From Blasia pusilla (lineage: Eukaryota; Marchantiophyta; Marchantiopsida; Blasiales), in assembly GCA_050084515.1 (NCBI GenBank), contig CM114272.1, positions 49,476,001 through 49,540,000 on the forward strand: a DNA stretch of 64,000 bases, given 5' to 3'. Below the pieces are notes generated by a model. That model did not search any database. It saw only the letters and a program-made list of their open reading frames with translations, and was not told the DNA's origin. A program made the position numbers and the translations under genes. Positions 23,960 through 34,320 of this stretch are shown piece after piece (within the stretch, counting starts at the first letter, position 1; the number at the start of each line of letters is the position of its first letter).

Positions 23960-24585
23960 CCCTTTCTGCGTTGGAGCGTGTCTCGCTCACATTTTTTCAT
24001 AGTGCACAACCACAATTCTATGTCCTAGTGCACCAAACTGTGTGTTCATGTTGGATCTCACACTCATCTTGTCACCAATGCCATTCAGAGACACATTCAG
24101 GAGGATGTGGCCAAGAAAATGGTGGAGGTATATAAAAACTCTTTGGGATATAAGCTTGGAGTGATCAAACTTACGACATTATCATAAATTTGCAATCAAT
24201 TGCTTGGAATTCTTGGCCAAGGGAAGATCACAACAGCTAAGGAGAAACAACTTTGGGAAAATCTTGCCTTTCTGGCTGATCCTAAATGCTTCAAGAACTT
24301 GTTGCGGCAAATACGAATACTTGATGGAAAGATTGCAAAGATGGATGCCATCACCTGGATCAAAGCAAACTCTAGGTTTTCATTTATTTAGAGATGGAAA
24401 ATCATGGGCCAAGGAGGTGAGAGATCCAGAGCTTATGTCTTCAAAATCTCTACCATATGGTCGTCTAGTGGCCTGGATCTTTTTGACCTAATGAGGGAAG
24501 GAGAAGATCTATTTGGGAGTTGAGTTAGCTTTGATATTTGGTATAGGATGTTGAATGGATGGTTGACCATGCGTGCAGCCAAAGA
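23960..24585 (+). pseudogene. Mutator-like transposase fragment (A1)
   Basis: QLLGILGQGKITTAKEKQLW and FLADPKCFKNLLRQI, MDAITWIKANSRF, then MREGEDLFGS, a stop, VSFDIWYRMLNGWLTM align closely with the A2 transposase at 37.9-38.53 kb. The alignment ends near 24585, just before the first catalytic block would continue. It has several stops and lacks both ends of the gene. Confidence 0.7.
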
Positions 24586-24589
24586 TGAA

Positions 24590-25090
24590 GGTGTGTAAAT
24601 TCTTTGCAGTTGGGAGTTGAGATCCAAAGATGATTATGTTGGTTTTGAACATATTGAATTCCATTTTTTATTAGTTGTATAAGCTTGAGAGTGCATTCAA
24701 AGAGAGGTGGAATCCCTTTTTTGTTTTAGACATCAAAATAAGTTGATCTGGATATAGCAACATTAGTATCAAGTAACGTGCTAGTTTAGGTGAATTATCC
24801 TTAAAAGTGTCCCTGGTATTCTATGAAATACCTTCTTGAAGTCAACAAAATAGCAAAATTTTGTAAGGGTTTGTGACCAATTATGGTCTTGGAGTTTTCA
24901 TCAATTATTATAATGAATGTGAGATGAGATCACTAGAGTGTAGAGTTCGGCTATGAGGGAACTCACCATAATAGCCCTATAGTTGGAGGGTAATTTGGGA
25001 TCTCCAACCTTGAAGAGTAGGTTTATACTATTCATTTTCCATTATGATGGGAATCCTTGGTGAATTGCAATATTGGGCATTCTTGTGAGT
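24590..25090 (-). mobile_element. LINE reverse transcriptase fragment
   Basis: On the minus strand, from about 25060 down, one reads NLLFKVGDPKLPSNYRAIMV, SSLIAELYTLVI, HNWSQTLTKFCYFVDFKKVF and HRIPGTLLRIIHL. These are the KxGDP-x-NYRxI and CFVDFKKAFD-x-VPR blocks of LINE (non-LTR) reverse transcriptases. The VDF aspartate is present but the next FD is FH. The fragment cuts off the A1 transposase and abuts the left end of A2. This LINE is of a different type from the one at 2.8-5.6 kb. Confidence 0.65.
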
Positions 25091-25103
25091 GTAAGGGGGC
25101 AAT

Positions 25104-25280
25104 GGTATTCTGGCAGGAGAGAGGAAGAGAGGAGAGTCTCTCTTAAAAAAAAGGGCCAAATCCGCCTCCTCTCTTCAAAACTTTTTGACATATTTGAAAT
25201 TTTTGTTTGCTTTCAAATTCATGAAATCTTTAGAAGAGAGTAGGTAGTGGTCCACGTTCGGGCCTAAAGAAACCTCCTTT
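25104..25280. repeat. Left terminus of family A, copy A2
   Basis: Nearly identical over more than 150 bp to the A3 end at 62139, including the GGGCCAAATCCGCCTCCTC block after the A-run, and more distantly to A1 at 15772. A2 and A3 are therefore closer relatives than either is to A1. Confidence 0.85.
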
Positions 25281-25569
25281 TTGCAGGGGGCGAAAAATAA
25301 GTAGACATCATAAGATCACTACAAAAATTTTCCCATCACTCTCCATGTGAGCCCAAGTTTTTTCACATTGCCTGTCTCAGTCTACAGTAAGCTGTGCCCA
25401 GGGCTATTTTTTTTGGAGGACCATTGGCAAATAACGTGACGAGAAGTAGCAATCTTATCTCAACACAAGAGACGATAATTAAACCAAAAGATTGTTAGCT
25501 GTCTGGAGTAAAGAGAAACTGATGTCCCTTCATTCAGATCCTAAATCTGATAAACCGAGATGCTGCACC

Positions 25570-26880
25570 CCTCCCAACCCGTCGAAATTTTACAGGTTCC
25601 AACTCTTGGAACCCGTTGGAATCAGATGGCTTGCACCTCTTGCAAGCAAGCTCACCATAACAAAGGAAAGATTTTGAGTGGTGATTCCATTCCACCCTGC
25701 ACCCACAAAAATTCAACTGTTTGGGAATCCGAAATGGCAATCCGACAGGTTATAGGAATCTAGCACGTCTTAGAGAAGAAAAGAAGCCTAAGACTGGTTT
25801 GACGATACTAGGGTAACCAACCAAAAGTGAAGAAGCCCGCCACAATGCATCATAATTTGGTCTACCAGGGAAAGAGTCCGACCACTCAAGCAGCCAACCT
25901 CTCGGAATCCGACAGCTTGCTTGGAAATGGTTGAAAAGTTGCAGTGGTCAAAAAGTGAAAAGTTGCAACCCGTCAGAATCACACGGGTTGCAAAATAAAC
26001 ATTCTGAGTAGCTAGACAAACACAATCCACAAGTCCATCAAATTTTCAGCAAAATTTTACAAACACCATTATCGGTTGAAAAAATCTCGTCCTTACCTCT
26101 GAAGGAACCTTGGAAATGTACATTTGATCTAGTCTATGATTTCTTCAGCCTCGTCATCTACAAATTTACTCCTAACTCTCCGAGGTTCCTGTACAAAAGG
26201 AATGTCCTGGGATACAAGTGGCTCCTTTGGCCAATTGTAGACGGGGATCGAAAATGTTGGAAAATTTGAGAGCCTTAGCCCCCCACTAGGTACACCATAA
26301 CGGTACCATGTAACCTGATTTGAGTCCCACCGCCTTCCTCGACAGTATATCTTGTACGCTCTGCAATGTGACACCCATCGAGTATCAATATGTGCTCCGT
26401 CCTTGGAAATACCATGATGGCAATCCCACAGGTGGTAGGAATCCAACACGTTTGAGAGAAGAGAAGAAGCCTACGCCTTGTTTGACGATACTAGGGGAAG
26501 GTGCCAAAGTGAAGAAGCCCGCCATAATGCCTCTAAAGTTGGACCAACAGGGAAAGAGTCTAATCACTCACGCAGCCAACCTGTCGGAATCCGACAGGTT
26601 GCCTAGAAGTGGTTAAAAAGTGCAGTGGTCAAAAAGTGAAAAGTTGCAAGCCGTGGAAATCCGACAGGTTGCAAAATAGAAGTCCTCGGAGTACATAGAG
26701 GATCACATTCGAAAAGACATAAAAGATATTCAGCAAACTTTTAGAAACACCACCATCGTTCAAAAAAATCTTGTCCTTTATTACATCCAAAAGAAGCTCG
26801 GAACTGTACATTTCATCTATTCTATGAATTCTTTTGCCCTCGTCATCAAATAAATCCCTACTCCAAACGCTGCAATCAAG
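25570..26880. repeat. Subterminal tandem duplication (about 690-bp unit) with palindromes, A2
   Basis: The segment 25.72-26.19 kb is repeated at 26.40-26.88 kb: AAGAAGCCCGCCA, GGGAAAGAGTC, CAGCCAACC-palindrome, AGTGGTCAAAAAGTGAAAAG and the CTCGTCATC block occur in the same order in both. Palindromes include CAACCTGTCGGAATCCGACA near 26578, with a perfectly matching right arm, and one near 25963. A3 shows the same duplication at 62.73-63.86 kb, so it predates the split of A2 and A3. Confidence 0.7.
26129..26449 (-). pseudogene. Small conserved family-A reading frame (A2)
   Basis: The frame reads GAHIDTRWVSHCRAYKIYC, GRRWDSNQVTWYRYGVP, then EPRRVRSKFVDDEAEEIID and stop. It matches the A1 and A3 frames. 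Its acidic tail resembles the tail of the methyltransferase-like protein (LQELSDDDE), and it lies in the first unit of the subterminal duplication. Function unknown. Confidence 0.45.
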
Positions 26881-26903
26881 GTGGATCCTTGAGTTCTTTG
26901 AAC

Positions 26904-27906
26904 TCACTCGTCATCGTCCGAGAGCTCTTGCAAAATTAGTGTCAGCCTTGCCCTCCCGATTTTTGGAATCGTGGGAAGTGACGATGGTGTCACTACCAAT
27001 GGTGGGTTTGGAACCAGAGCTCTCGGCTTCGGAGGAGAGTTGTACGCCCCAACTAGCCTGTCGTAATCTGCCTTTGCCTCCTTGCAAAGGTAAAACAGTT
27101 GCTGCCTTCCCTCAAGGCGAGAATGTTTCGCCACTCACCGACGCCCGATACTCGCCCCTGAAAGGCCCACTAAGTCAAACACCAAGTCACCTGGCCTTGA
27201 GCAGATCTCAATGAGCGTTTGCATCAGGGCTGGCGACTTTTCCCTTCCTCCAAGTAATGGGGTATCATCTTGCATGAAAATTCCCGAGGGGGGATTGTAT
27301 AAACTATCTAAGTTGTACCCATCGGAGCATGGATCCACAGGATCCAGGATCTTAAACACCTAGAAGCTGTGCTCAGGCCGAACAAAGCAATAAACATAGG
27401 AGTGGTCCATTTGTAAAGAAGCACGTTGGAAACAATGTCAGCAACTTGGCCTCTGACGGGTTGCTCATGGACATGAGCAAGCTGTCGGACAGGAATAGAG
27501 CCTTACTCGAATTGAATACCCACTCTGACCAGCGACGAGTCAAATTCGAGTAAGGCTCTATTCCTATTCCCGAATTTGACTCGTCGCGGATCGGAGTGGG
27601 TACTCGTTCTTGATGATCCACGATTGCGCCATCCTCCACTTCAGCAACCTCTTGACGCACTGGAGGTTGAAAAGCTCGTCCTCGCTCCCTCCTGTCAAAA
27701 CTAAGAAACAGCCCCTATCACTGAGATAAGCGTCTGCAAAGGAAAACAAGACGCAATCTGGTCATAAGAAAGGGGGACATTCCAGTCTGGGACCCCGTCG
27801 GACGGATTCTCGTCCCACAAGCGCAACCCCGAAGGCAAATCAGCGACCAAGAGATCCACCGCCACCTCTTCGGCCACCCCATGGACCATACAGGGAGCGT
27901 GCCCAT
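26904..27906 (-). other. Amino-methyltransferase-like domain (A2)
   Basis: Domain-level entry. Motif-IV-like LLVADLPSG is at 27.83-27.86 kb, followed by a frame slip near 27740. LSDRGCFLVLTGG and KNEYPLRS are at 27.60-27.72 kb, GGREKSPALMQTLIEICS at about 27.20-27.25 kb, RPGDLVFDL at about 27.19 kb and the GRQQLFYLCKEAKADYDRL helix at about 27.07-27.11 kb. In beta-class enzymes such as CcrM the corresponding text is ADPPYNLQL, a KNGTIWVIG strand, WRKSNPMP, HPTQKPEALL, RPGDVVLDPFFGTG and an IGIE strand, in that order. The fold match is clear over several blocks; catalytic capacity is not. Confidence 0.6.
27491..27625. repeat. Interlocked inverted duplication at an exon end
   Basis: GGAATAGAGCCTTACTCGAA (27491) is inverted as TTCGAGTAAGGCTCTATTCC (to 27564). 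A second block, GAATACCCACTC with GCGACGAGTCAAATTCG, is inverted as CGAATTTGACTCGTCGC with GAGTGGGTACTC. The order is A-B-A'-B'. The duplicated block is the end of the methyltransferase-like exon (NEYPLRSATSQ), so the splice donor seen in A1 at 18856 is disrupted here. Confidence 0.8.
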
Positions 27907-28211
27907 TTCGTTGAAGCTTCCGTCCCTAGCGTTGTCAATTTCTCGATGGCGGGTGTCAACGCTTGGGAACTGAAACTTCTCAGCTCATCTAGTAGATTCG
28001 TTAAGTGAAGGATGACGCTTTTCTGGGTCGTTGTTTCTCTATGTCTTCCCAAGGATGATGGATTGTATTCCACATCTTAGTCTGCTCCTTGGGACAACCC
28101 TGGCGCCTCTCGCTTTCGCTTCTCCCGAGTCTGCGGTCGGCTTGTTCGGGTCTCTATCTCGGGGGTCTCACTTCCACACAAATGCCCCATCACGTGCGAA
28201 AAAGTTAGGGG

Positions 28212-28930
28212 TTTTTTAATTGCGTCCCTCGGAAGACTTATTAAGTTTTGTGGAAGAACAATAGGGCATAATTTATTCCATCAAACTCTTATAAGAAAAA
28301 TAGGGTTCTTTTTATTAGTCTTCCTTCCAAGGAAAATGTTAAGATAAGATAGGGTTTATACATTGTCACATCTACATATATTAAATTATTTTTTTACAAA
28401 AATTAGCTTCCCAATTTTATGGAAAAGCTTTAGAGGGAAGAAGGAAGTCCTTACTTTCAAGTTTCCCTCTCAATTTGAGTTGGGTTTGTTGGGTCTAGGG
28501 TTTTAGCCCTCGGAGACAAGCTTTGAGCGGCATATTGAGCCGCAACTTGAAGCCCCTTCCGAGCAGAGTGCACAACTTTCTCAGGGAATGGTGGTGCAGT
28601 GGTGCAGCAGGAGAGCGTGGCGTAGCGTGACTCGAGTGGCGTAGTAGGAGAAAGTGATCGGGAGTGGCCCGGCAGTTCGTATGCTCCTTTTTTTTCTTGC
28701 TTTCTTCTATCGTGCCTCTATTCTCTTGAGTGCTTTCCTTTCCTTCGTATCTGATTGCACAACGTAGTTGAGGGCGGAGGATGGTAAGCTTTATGGCTCT
28801 AGATCAGAGATGCCTGATTTCGTAAGGAGAGAAGGGAAGAAAGGGAGCCTGATTTCTTAGGAACGTAGTAAATAGACATAGGGATGGGGCATTTGGTGGT
28901 AAGGAGGGGTTGTGGGATTTCTTGAAAGAT
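28212..28930. other. 5' non-coding part of the nested element
   Basis: Very AT-rich from 28.2 to 28.45 kb, then mixed. No coding frame with motifs was found. It presumably holds the promoter of the transposase-like gene that follows. Confidence 0.4.
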
Positions 28931-31797
28931 GTGGCTAAGAATTTGTAGAGAGTGGCCAATGGTTATCGTTACAGTAAGAGAACCAAAGCTTTTTCCCAAG
29001 CCATGTTCCAATTTGGTGGCCAAAAAGTTGCCCACGGCTTTCAGGAAATTTTGGGAGGGCTAGGTCTGATGACCTTGAAACGTGACAGAGCAAAACTACC
29101 ACCCTTTAGAGCTGGGCTACAAAAAGAGATATTTTAAGAGGTCTCTTGAGTACTATTTCAATCAAAACAACTACTTGGAATCGAGGAAGATGTGCATGTA
29201 ATGTTTGCTGAGGATGAAACAAGGATAAAAGAAAGGCCAAGGTGTGTTTGAATCTTTGGAGAAAGTTGGCCTTGATGTATGTATGGGTATGCTCTAACAT
29301 AATGATTATATTACTTTGCACATCTATATGTCATGTTTACTGTTTTCTATTGGGCTTATGTTCTAACTTGATACTTCTGTTGTGATAGATGGGAGGCTAA
29401 ATATGACACGCTTATTGGTTTTTGTGGTCCCTCGGAAGAACATACATGCTCTTTTGGCTTGGAAGTACTTTTTGGGGAAGGTAATGAAGGGTATGATAAA
29501 ATTGTGAGTACTTTTGAGAAATATGCGAAAGTTATGTATGCTAGAGTAATAATTGTGAATCCTTTGCATGAGAAAATGCCAAAATTGGCGCTCTGTGCCA
29601 CCGCAACTTGTAATCGATTCAAAGTAGATTGGGTGAGGGAACATTGGGTGCACCTGAAATCCATATGGGATGAATATTGCAGAGCCAGTGTTGGTCCTTT
29701 ATTGGGGCATGCTAGTGATGGTGATGCTCGTCGTAGGAAATTAATGATGGAAGATTATACTGGTATGAATGGTTCTTTTCCAAGGTATAAAGTAGGGTGG
29801 AAATGGTGGCAGTATTCTATGTCCATTCTTCCAAATGGAGACTTCTATGGCTTTGGAGACCAAGATCCACCCCACAATGGGAAAAAGGCTATTAACCCAT
29901 TGGACCGAGGTGCTACCATGCTAGTGCTTGGTGACCAACATGCATCGTTGTCCTATGTGACGTCAATTTATAACCATTATAAAATTGAGGAGCATGGCTT
30001 GAACTGGGATGATGTGAATAGGACCGACAGACAGAATTGGGTTGGCCCACAACGGATAGCATCTAGGAGAGTCCAAGCCTTCCTACACCACATGTTTGAG
30101 CGGCAAGATGTTCGACATGATAGAAGTTTTGGGACAAAGTTATACCTTGAGATTTGTGCAAATTACATCAATATTTTCTTCTCTTTGAAGCATGACTTGA
30201 GAACTCATATAGTATTGGCATCTAAGGTATCTTGGTTTCTCCGTTTGTAGAGGCTATGGTTGAGATATGGTGACTATTCTGTGACAGGGAATACATGATG
30301 TGTCACAGAAAAAAAATATGATCTCTATTCAAGCTTTCCATTATATCAACATGTCTTGCCATTTCATTGTGCTCTTAGTTTGTGCATTTCGAGACAAGTT
30401 TCCATATCTTCAAGTTCCATTTCACTTGCTAGGATCTGATTGTTGTGAGATTTTTTTCAGCAAGGTAGGTAGCATGAGTGGTCATGAAAGAAACTATGAC
30501 TTTGGATCTCTATTAGATAGTGCAATAGGAATGAATCGACTGGCTGGCCTAGAGTATGGACCACAAGGATTAAAGATACGTCGTTCACATCATAAGCAAG
30601 ATCATATTTGGGCAAAACTGCATCCTCTTGGTGAAGGAGATCAGGCTCCGAATCTATTTGATTATTCATTGGTTGGGACTAATGAGTTTGTTGTTGATGC
30701 TCTTAAAGAAGGGTTGGATGGAGCAAAAGAGCTTTTGAGGTTGTTGAACATGTCTCCAAGGACTTCCTTGCCAATTGCAAAGAGAAGATGGTGGATGCAT
30801 CCATGGGATGTGGAGGCCGAGACATGGCCTCATTTAGCTTCAATAAGGAAAGTAGTGTCATGTGATGATGTTGAAGAACATGAAGATAACTGATCCACAA
30901 TAGTGTCTCCAATATATGAGCAGCCAACTTGGGAGTCTTTAGAGTTTGAGGACCCTGAGGAAGATTTGAACCATATTGATTCTTGGGTTGTAGAGGAAAG
31001 TTGTGATATCAATGTACCTTTCAGAATAGATAACTAAGAGATAGATATTGACATTGATCCAAAATCCATTGAAATGGAAGTATTAGGACATGAAGTAAGG
31101 CATGTGTTTGCATCTGTTCAAGCAGAACTGACTAATGTGGCAATTCCCTATGCAATAGTGCCTACTGTAACTTATGAGGGCAAGATTATCTATAAATCCA
31201 CCCTTGTAAGTCAATTGTCTTGCAATCCTTTCATGTCAAAGGATAGACTAACTCGAATAGCCCAAAAGACTTATTACACTACTGGTAAGGGAAAGGAACG
31301 TGATCCTAATTGCCCAACTTGTTTGGTTGATGTTGGTAGTGATATTGAAGTTTTGTTTGAATCTACAGCAAAATGTTGGCCCTTCCACAAGATCAACAAA
31401 GTCAAAGAAAAGGAAGGGAAAAGAGACACAACTTGCAGTGGAGGCAGAAGTTGCAAAAAAAGAGTATTGGTTGGGGCGTATTGTGTTTATGATTCAAAAG
31501 AATGGTTCACATTGGTCAAGACGTTGTACGGCCTTGGACTTGTTAAACAGGCCTGTACCTCCTCCTGGACAAAAGGGAAGCATTTGTCGTATTGTGTGTA
31601 ATTGGTACAAGTCTTTCGGCCATGGTAACACCAAAACCTTGTTCAGTTATGATGCAATAGATGTGCAATGGATTGATATTGAAATGGTAATCTCTAATGT
31701 GAATTTGACAATGAAATCAAGGGTAAAAGATAGAATATATATACTTGATTCAGTTGACTTACATGCTTTGACTACATATATTCAGAGTGTGAGTTGA
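28930..31797 (+). pseudogene. Transposase-like gene of the nested element
   Basis: Several exons or frames read on: GYRYSKRTKAFSQAMFQFGG (28.97 kb), VMFAEDETRIKERPR (29.2 kb), WEAKYDTLIGFCGPSEEH after a likely acceptor at 29388, then an open frame 29459-30250 with GHASDGDARRRKLMMEDY and FGDQDPPHNGKKAINPLDRG. The 30300-30893 frame follows with LQVPFHLLGSDCCEIFFSKV and GHERNYDFGSLLDSAIGMNR, and 31074-31797 has NPFMSKDRLTRIAQKTYYTT and EYWLGRIVFMIQKNGSHW. Spaced acidic residues (AEDE, SDGD, and the E of CCEIFF) and the QDPPHxxKK block suggest an RNase-H-fold cut-and-paste transposase with a P/THAP9-like plan. The family is not certain. At least one stop (31036) and frame changes are present. Confidence 0.45.
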
Positions 31798-31921
31798 TCT
31801 TGGTGAGTTTTTTTTTTATGTTTGAGATATGTTAAATTAAAAATTTTTATGGAGTGTGCTTAGAGTGTACTTGACACTCTTGAATTGTGAGTAGGATAAT
31901 GGGAGGAAGTAGGTTAGGGGG

Positions 31922-31980
31922 ATGACAGATTGGCTGATTGAGCCTCTTGCTCAATTAGGGGTTCAATTCCCCTCTGTCAT
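31922..31980 (+). tRNA. 59-nt tRNA-like sequence lacking a normal anticodon arm
   Basis: The ends ATGACAG and CTGTCAT form a perfect 7-bp acceptor stem. A D-arm-like GGC-TGATTGA-GCC follows, and a perfect T arm, AGGGG-TTCAATT-CCCCT, precedes the 3' strand. TGGCTGATTGA resembles box A and GGTTCAATTCC box B of tRNA genes. Only 11 nt remain where the anticodon arm and variable region should be, so it cannot be a standard tRNA. Alternatively TTGAGC-CTCTT-GCTCAA forms a single hairpin in the middle. It could be a tRNA pseudogene, a SINE head or a tRNA-like structure of the nested element. Confidence 0.5.
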
Positions 31981-33684
31981 AGTGTAAGGATAACATGTTG
32001 GATGTTAACTTAACTTGGTGCTTTTCTTTTCTTTCAAGGTCTTATTTATTTCAAGTGATTGCTTTACTTAAAGAATTTTAGGGGTACCAAAAATGAAAAA
32101 TGATTCCTTTAAAATACATAAGGGTGAGAAAAAAATATTTTTTCACTTATAAGTTAGGGGGTCTAGACCCTAAAACGTCGCAGGTGATGTAGAGCCCTCC
32201 ATATAGTGACCCCCCCGAGGTCTCTATGACCTCAGACTCTAGTGGGATTTTTTTGTGCGGAGGACCTGGTCCGACCCTCTCTCCCCGCTCGCCCATACGA
32301 TTTTGGCTTTTGCCTTGAATCTTCAGCCTCTCTTTGGGAAGACTCGGCCTTGGAATTCTTTGATCCCCTTGCCTTGCCTTTGAGACCCGCTGTAGATTTG
32401 TCTTTGGCTGAGTGGACCTTGGACGCCAACTCCGCTGTCTTGAGGGCTTGCTCTTCCGCATCTCCTTCGAAAAAGTCTTCAGGCTGCACAAAATTGGGGA
32501 TGTCATCCCTACTTGCAGCCACTGCATCATAAAGCGCGCGTAGATCTTTCTCGGTTATGTCCTCAGGGTCGTTGAAGTCCAGCCAAATCGGGCAATTCTC
32601 CACCTCCCAATCGAACATGCTTAGAGCCATCTCCATGTCGTACATGGAAAATGTCTCTCCATCTGGAAGAGAAGCCCACAATTTGTAGGCTGCCGGTATT
32701 TTTCGCCATGTACCTACATTCTTACAATGGACAAGGTACCTGAACACCATGCGTTGGGCAGCTCTTAGTCGAGATGCATCGGCCGCCTGCTCATGAAGAT
32801 CTTGCTTCTTCTTTGCGAAATCCCTTTTTTTCGCCTCGATTTCTTTGTCAAGGTCTGCCTGAGGGAGGATGCGATCCTTGAACATCGTCCTGAAACCTGG
32901 GTTTTTTATGGGCTTGTCCCGGATGTCATCGAGCCAAAGTTCAAAATCATCAGCACTCTCCAGGTTTTTTTCCTCCGGAAGTGGCTCTATTCTTTTCAGC
33001 TCCACTTGGAGACCCATGAGCATGGACTTCCCGAGAAGCCGCAACGCGTCCCTGAATGACCATTCACGGAGCCAGTGGGAGATCACTGGATCAGAGACAC
33101 CCAGAGGATGGTGTGCCGCCCTCTTTTGGGCCTTTGTGCCCTGGAGATTGATTTTCATCTGTCGTATTCTCCTAAATTTTCTTATTCCAAACAAGGCAAA
33201 TCGATGCACGCGATTGAGAGACACTTTCTCCCCAATCCGACCTTGCGGACCTTCATCCCTTTTCCACTGGCGCTTGATTATCGCCTTCAGCTCCTTGTAG
33301 AAACCGGGACCAATTTCGGGGTTGAGAATGGCGATGTAGCGCTGCATCTTGCTTGCCGTGTACTTCGTAGCTGCAGATACTGCATCTTGGATGAATTTTG
33401 CATGCTCAGACACAGACACTTTCTCCGTTCGCTCCAGCTCCAATGCAGCGCTCTTCTTGGCGGCCTGTATCTTTGACCAGCAAAAAATTGTCACGGTTGC
33501 GTCTTGGGAAATAAATTTATTTGCCCAAGTCTTCTTTTTTATTTGTGCACCCTTTTCCAGCATCTCATTTACAAGGGCGTCGCCCAAGAACCCCTTGTAC
33601 TCTGCCGGGTGCGTCGTTAGCAATTTCTTCACCCGATCGCAATCCTGGATCCAGTGGTGGGTGACATTCCCCTCCGATACAATC

Positions 33685-34320
33685 CTGCACATCCAAACTC
33701 AATATAAGAAATTTTGTAAGGCTTTGGGTTCCTGCAACCCGTCGGACTCTGACAAGTCGTCACAACTCATGGTCAGATTGTAGCAACGAGCTAAATTTTG
33801 CAACCCATCGGAGTCCAACGGATTGCATTTAGATTTGTGATTTCCTGGTTTCAACCCGTTGGACTCCGACGGGTTGTCAAATAGTCCGTATTTACATAGT
33901 GATTACCGTGAGAAAAGTGAACATATCAACCCGTCGGAGTCCGACAGGTTGCGCAATTTTAATGAAAGCTGCAATTTGCCGCCAAAAATGTAGCTCCCAA
34001 CTTCCGAATGCAACCTGTTGGACTCCGACGAGTTGCTTTCGGCCAAAAACATCAAAAAACCATCCAAAAATAGCTTTGAGTCAAGCAACTCGTCGGACTC
34101 CGATGAGTTGCTTTCTTCAAAAAACATCCAAAAAATGCGGCCAGTCGAGCAACTCGTCGGACTCCGACGAGTTGCTTTGGGCCAAAACCATCCTAAACCT
34201 GTGGTCAGTCAAAAAACTTGTCGGAGTCCGACAAGTTGCTTTCGGCCAAAAACATCTCAAACCATTGATCAGTCGAGCAACTCGTCGGAGTCCGACGGTT
34301 TGCAGCAAGAGGAAACTTAC
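33685..34320 (-). other. Intron of the A2 minus-strand gene filled with a palindrome array
   Basis: The donor GTAAGT (complement of 34315-34320) and acceptor TGCAG (complement of 33685-33689) are consensus. Nine palindromes start at about 33734, 33800, 33852, 33927, 34010, 34085, 34149, 34213 and 34277; the last four are 64 bp apart. The inter-palindrome DNA is a degenerate repeat itself (GGCCAAAAACATC recurs). The orthologous A1 intron is also filled with palindromes. Confidence 0.8.

Larger units (their letters stand above)
15772..24585. mobile_element. DNA transposon family A, copy A1 (right part deleted)
   Basis: It starts with the shared family terminus GGTATTCTTGCAGGAGAG inside the gypsy RT gene, and carries palindrome clusters, the minus-strand methyltransferase-like gene and, after a divergent intergenic region, a plus-strand transposase fragment. 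Compared with A2 it lacks the first part of the transposase gene (A2 37.0-37.9 kb) and everything after about A2 38.53 kb, where a LINE fragment takes over. It is the most diverged of the three copies. Confidence 0.65.
28202..32160. mobile_element. Nested transposon inside the A2 methyltransferase-like gene
   Basis: A block of about 3.94 kb without a counterpart in A1 interrupts the minus-strand gene and carries a plus-strand transposase-like gene and a tRNA-like sequence. AAGTTAGGGG occurs at both edges (28202-28211 and 32151-32160) and may be a 10-bp target duplication. I could not find convincing terminal inverted repeats next to it, and parts of both flanks seem to align to the same A1 segment, so the exact edges are uncertain. 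Confidence 0.45.

Noticed and set aside
31300-31601. Two separate overlapping plus-strand genes
   Set aside because: Both frames continue the nested transposase-like gene; the overlap marks a frame change, not two genes.
33734-34303. CRISPR-like array of palindromic repeats with spacers
   Set aside because: The repeats vary in sequence, the spacers are related to each other, there are no cas genes, and the array lies inside a spliced intron of a eukaryotic transposon. It is a palindrome minisatellite, not CRISPR.
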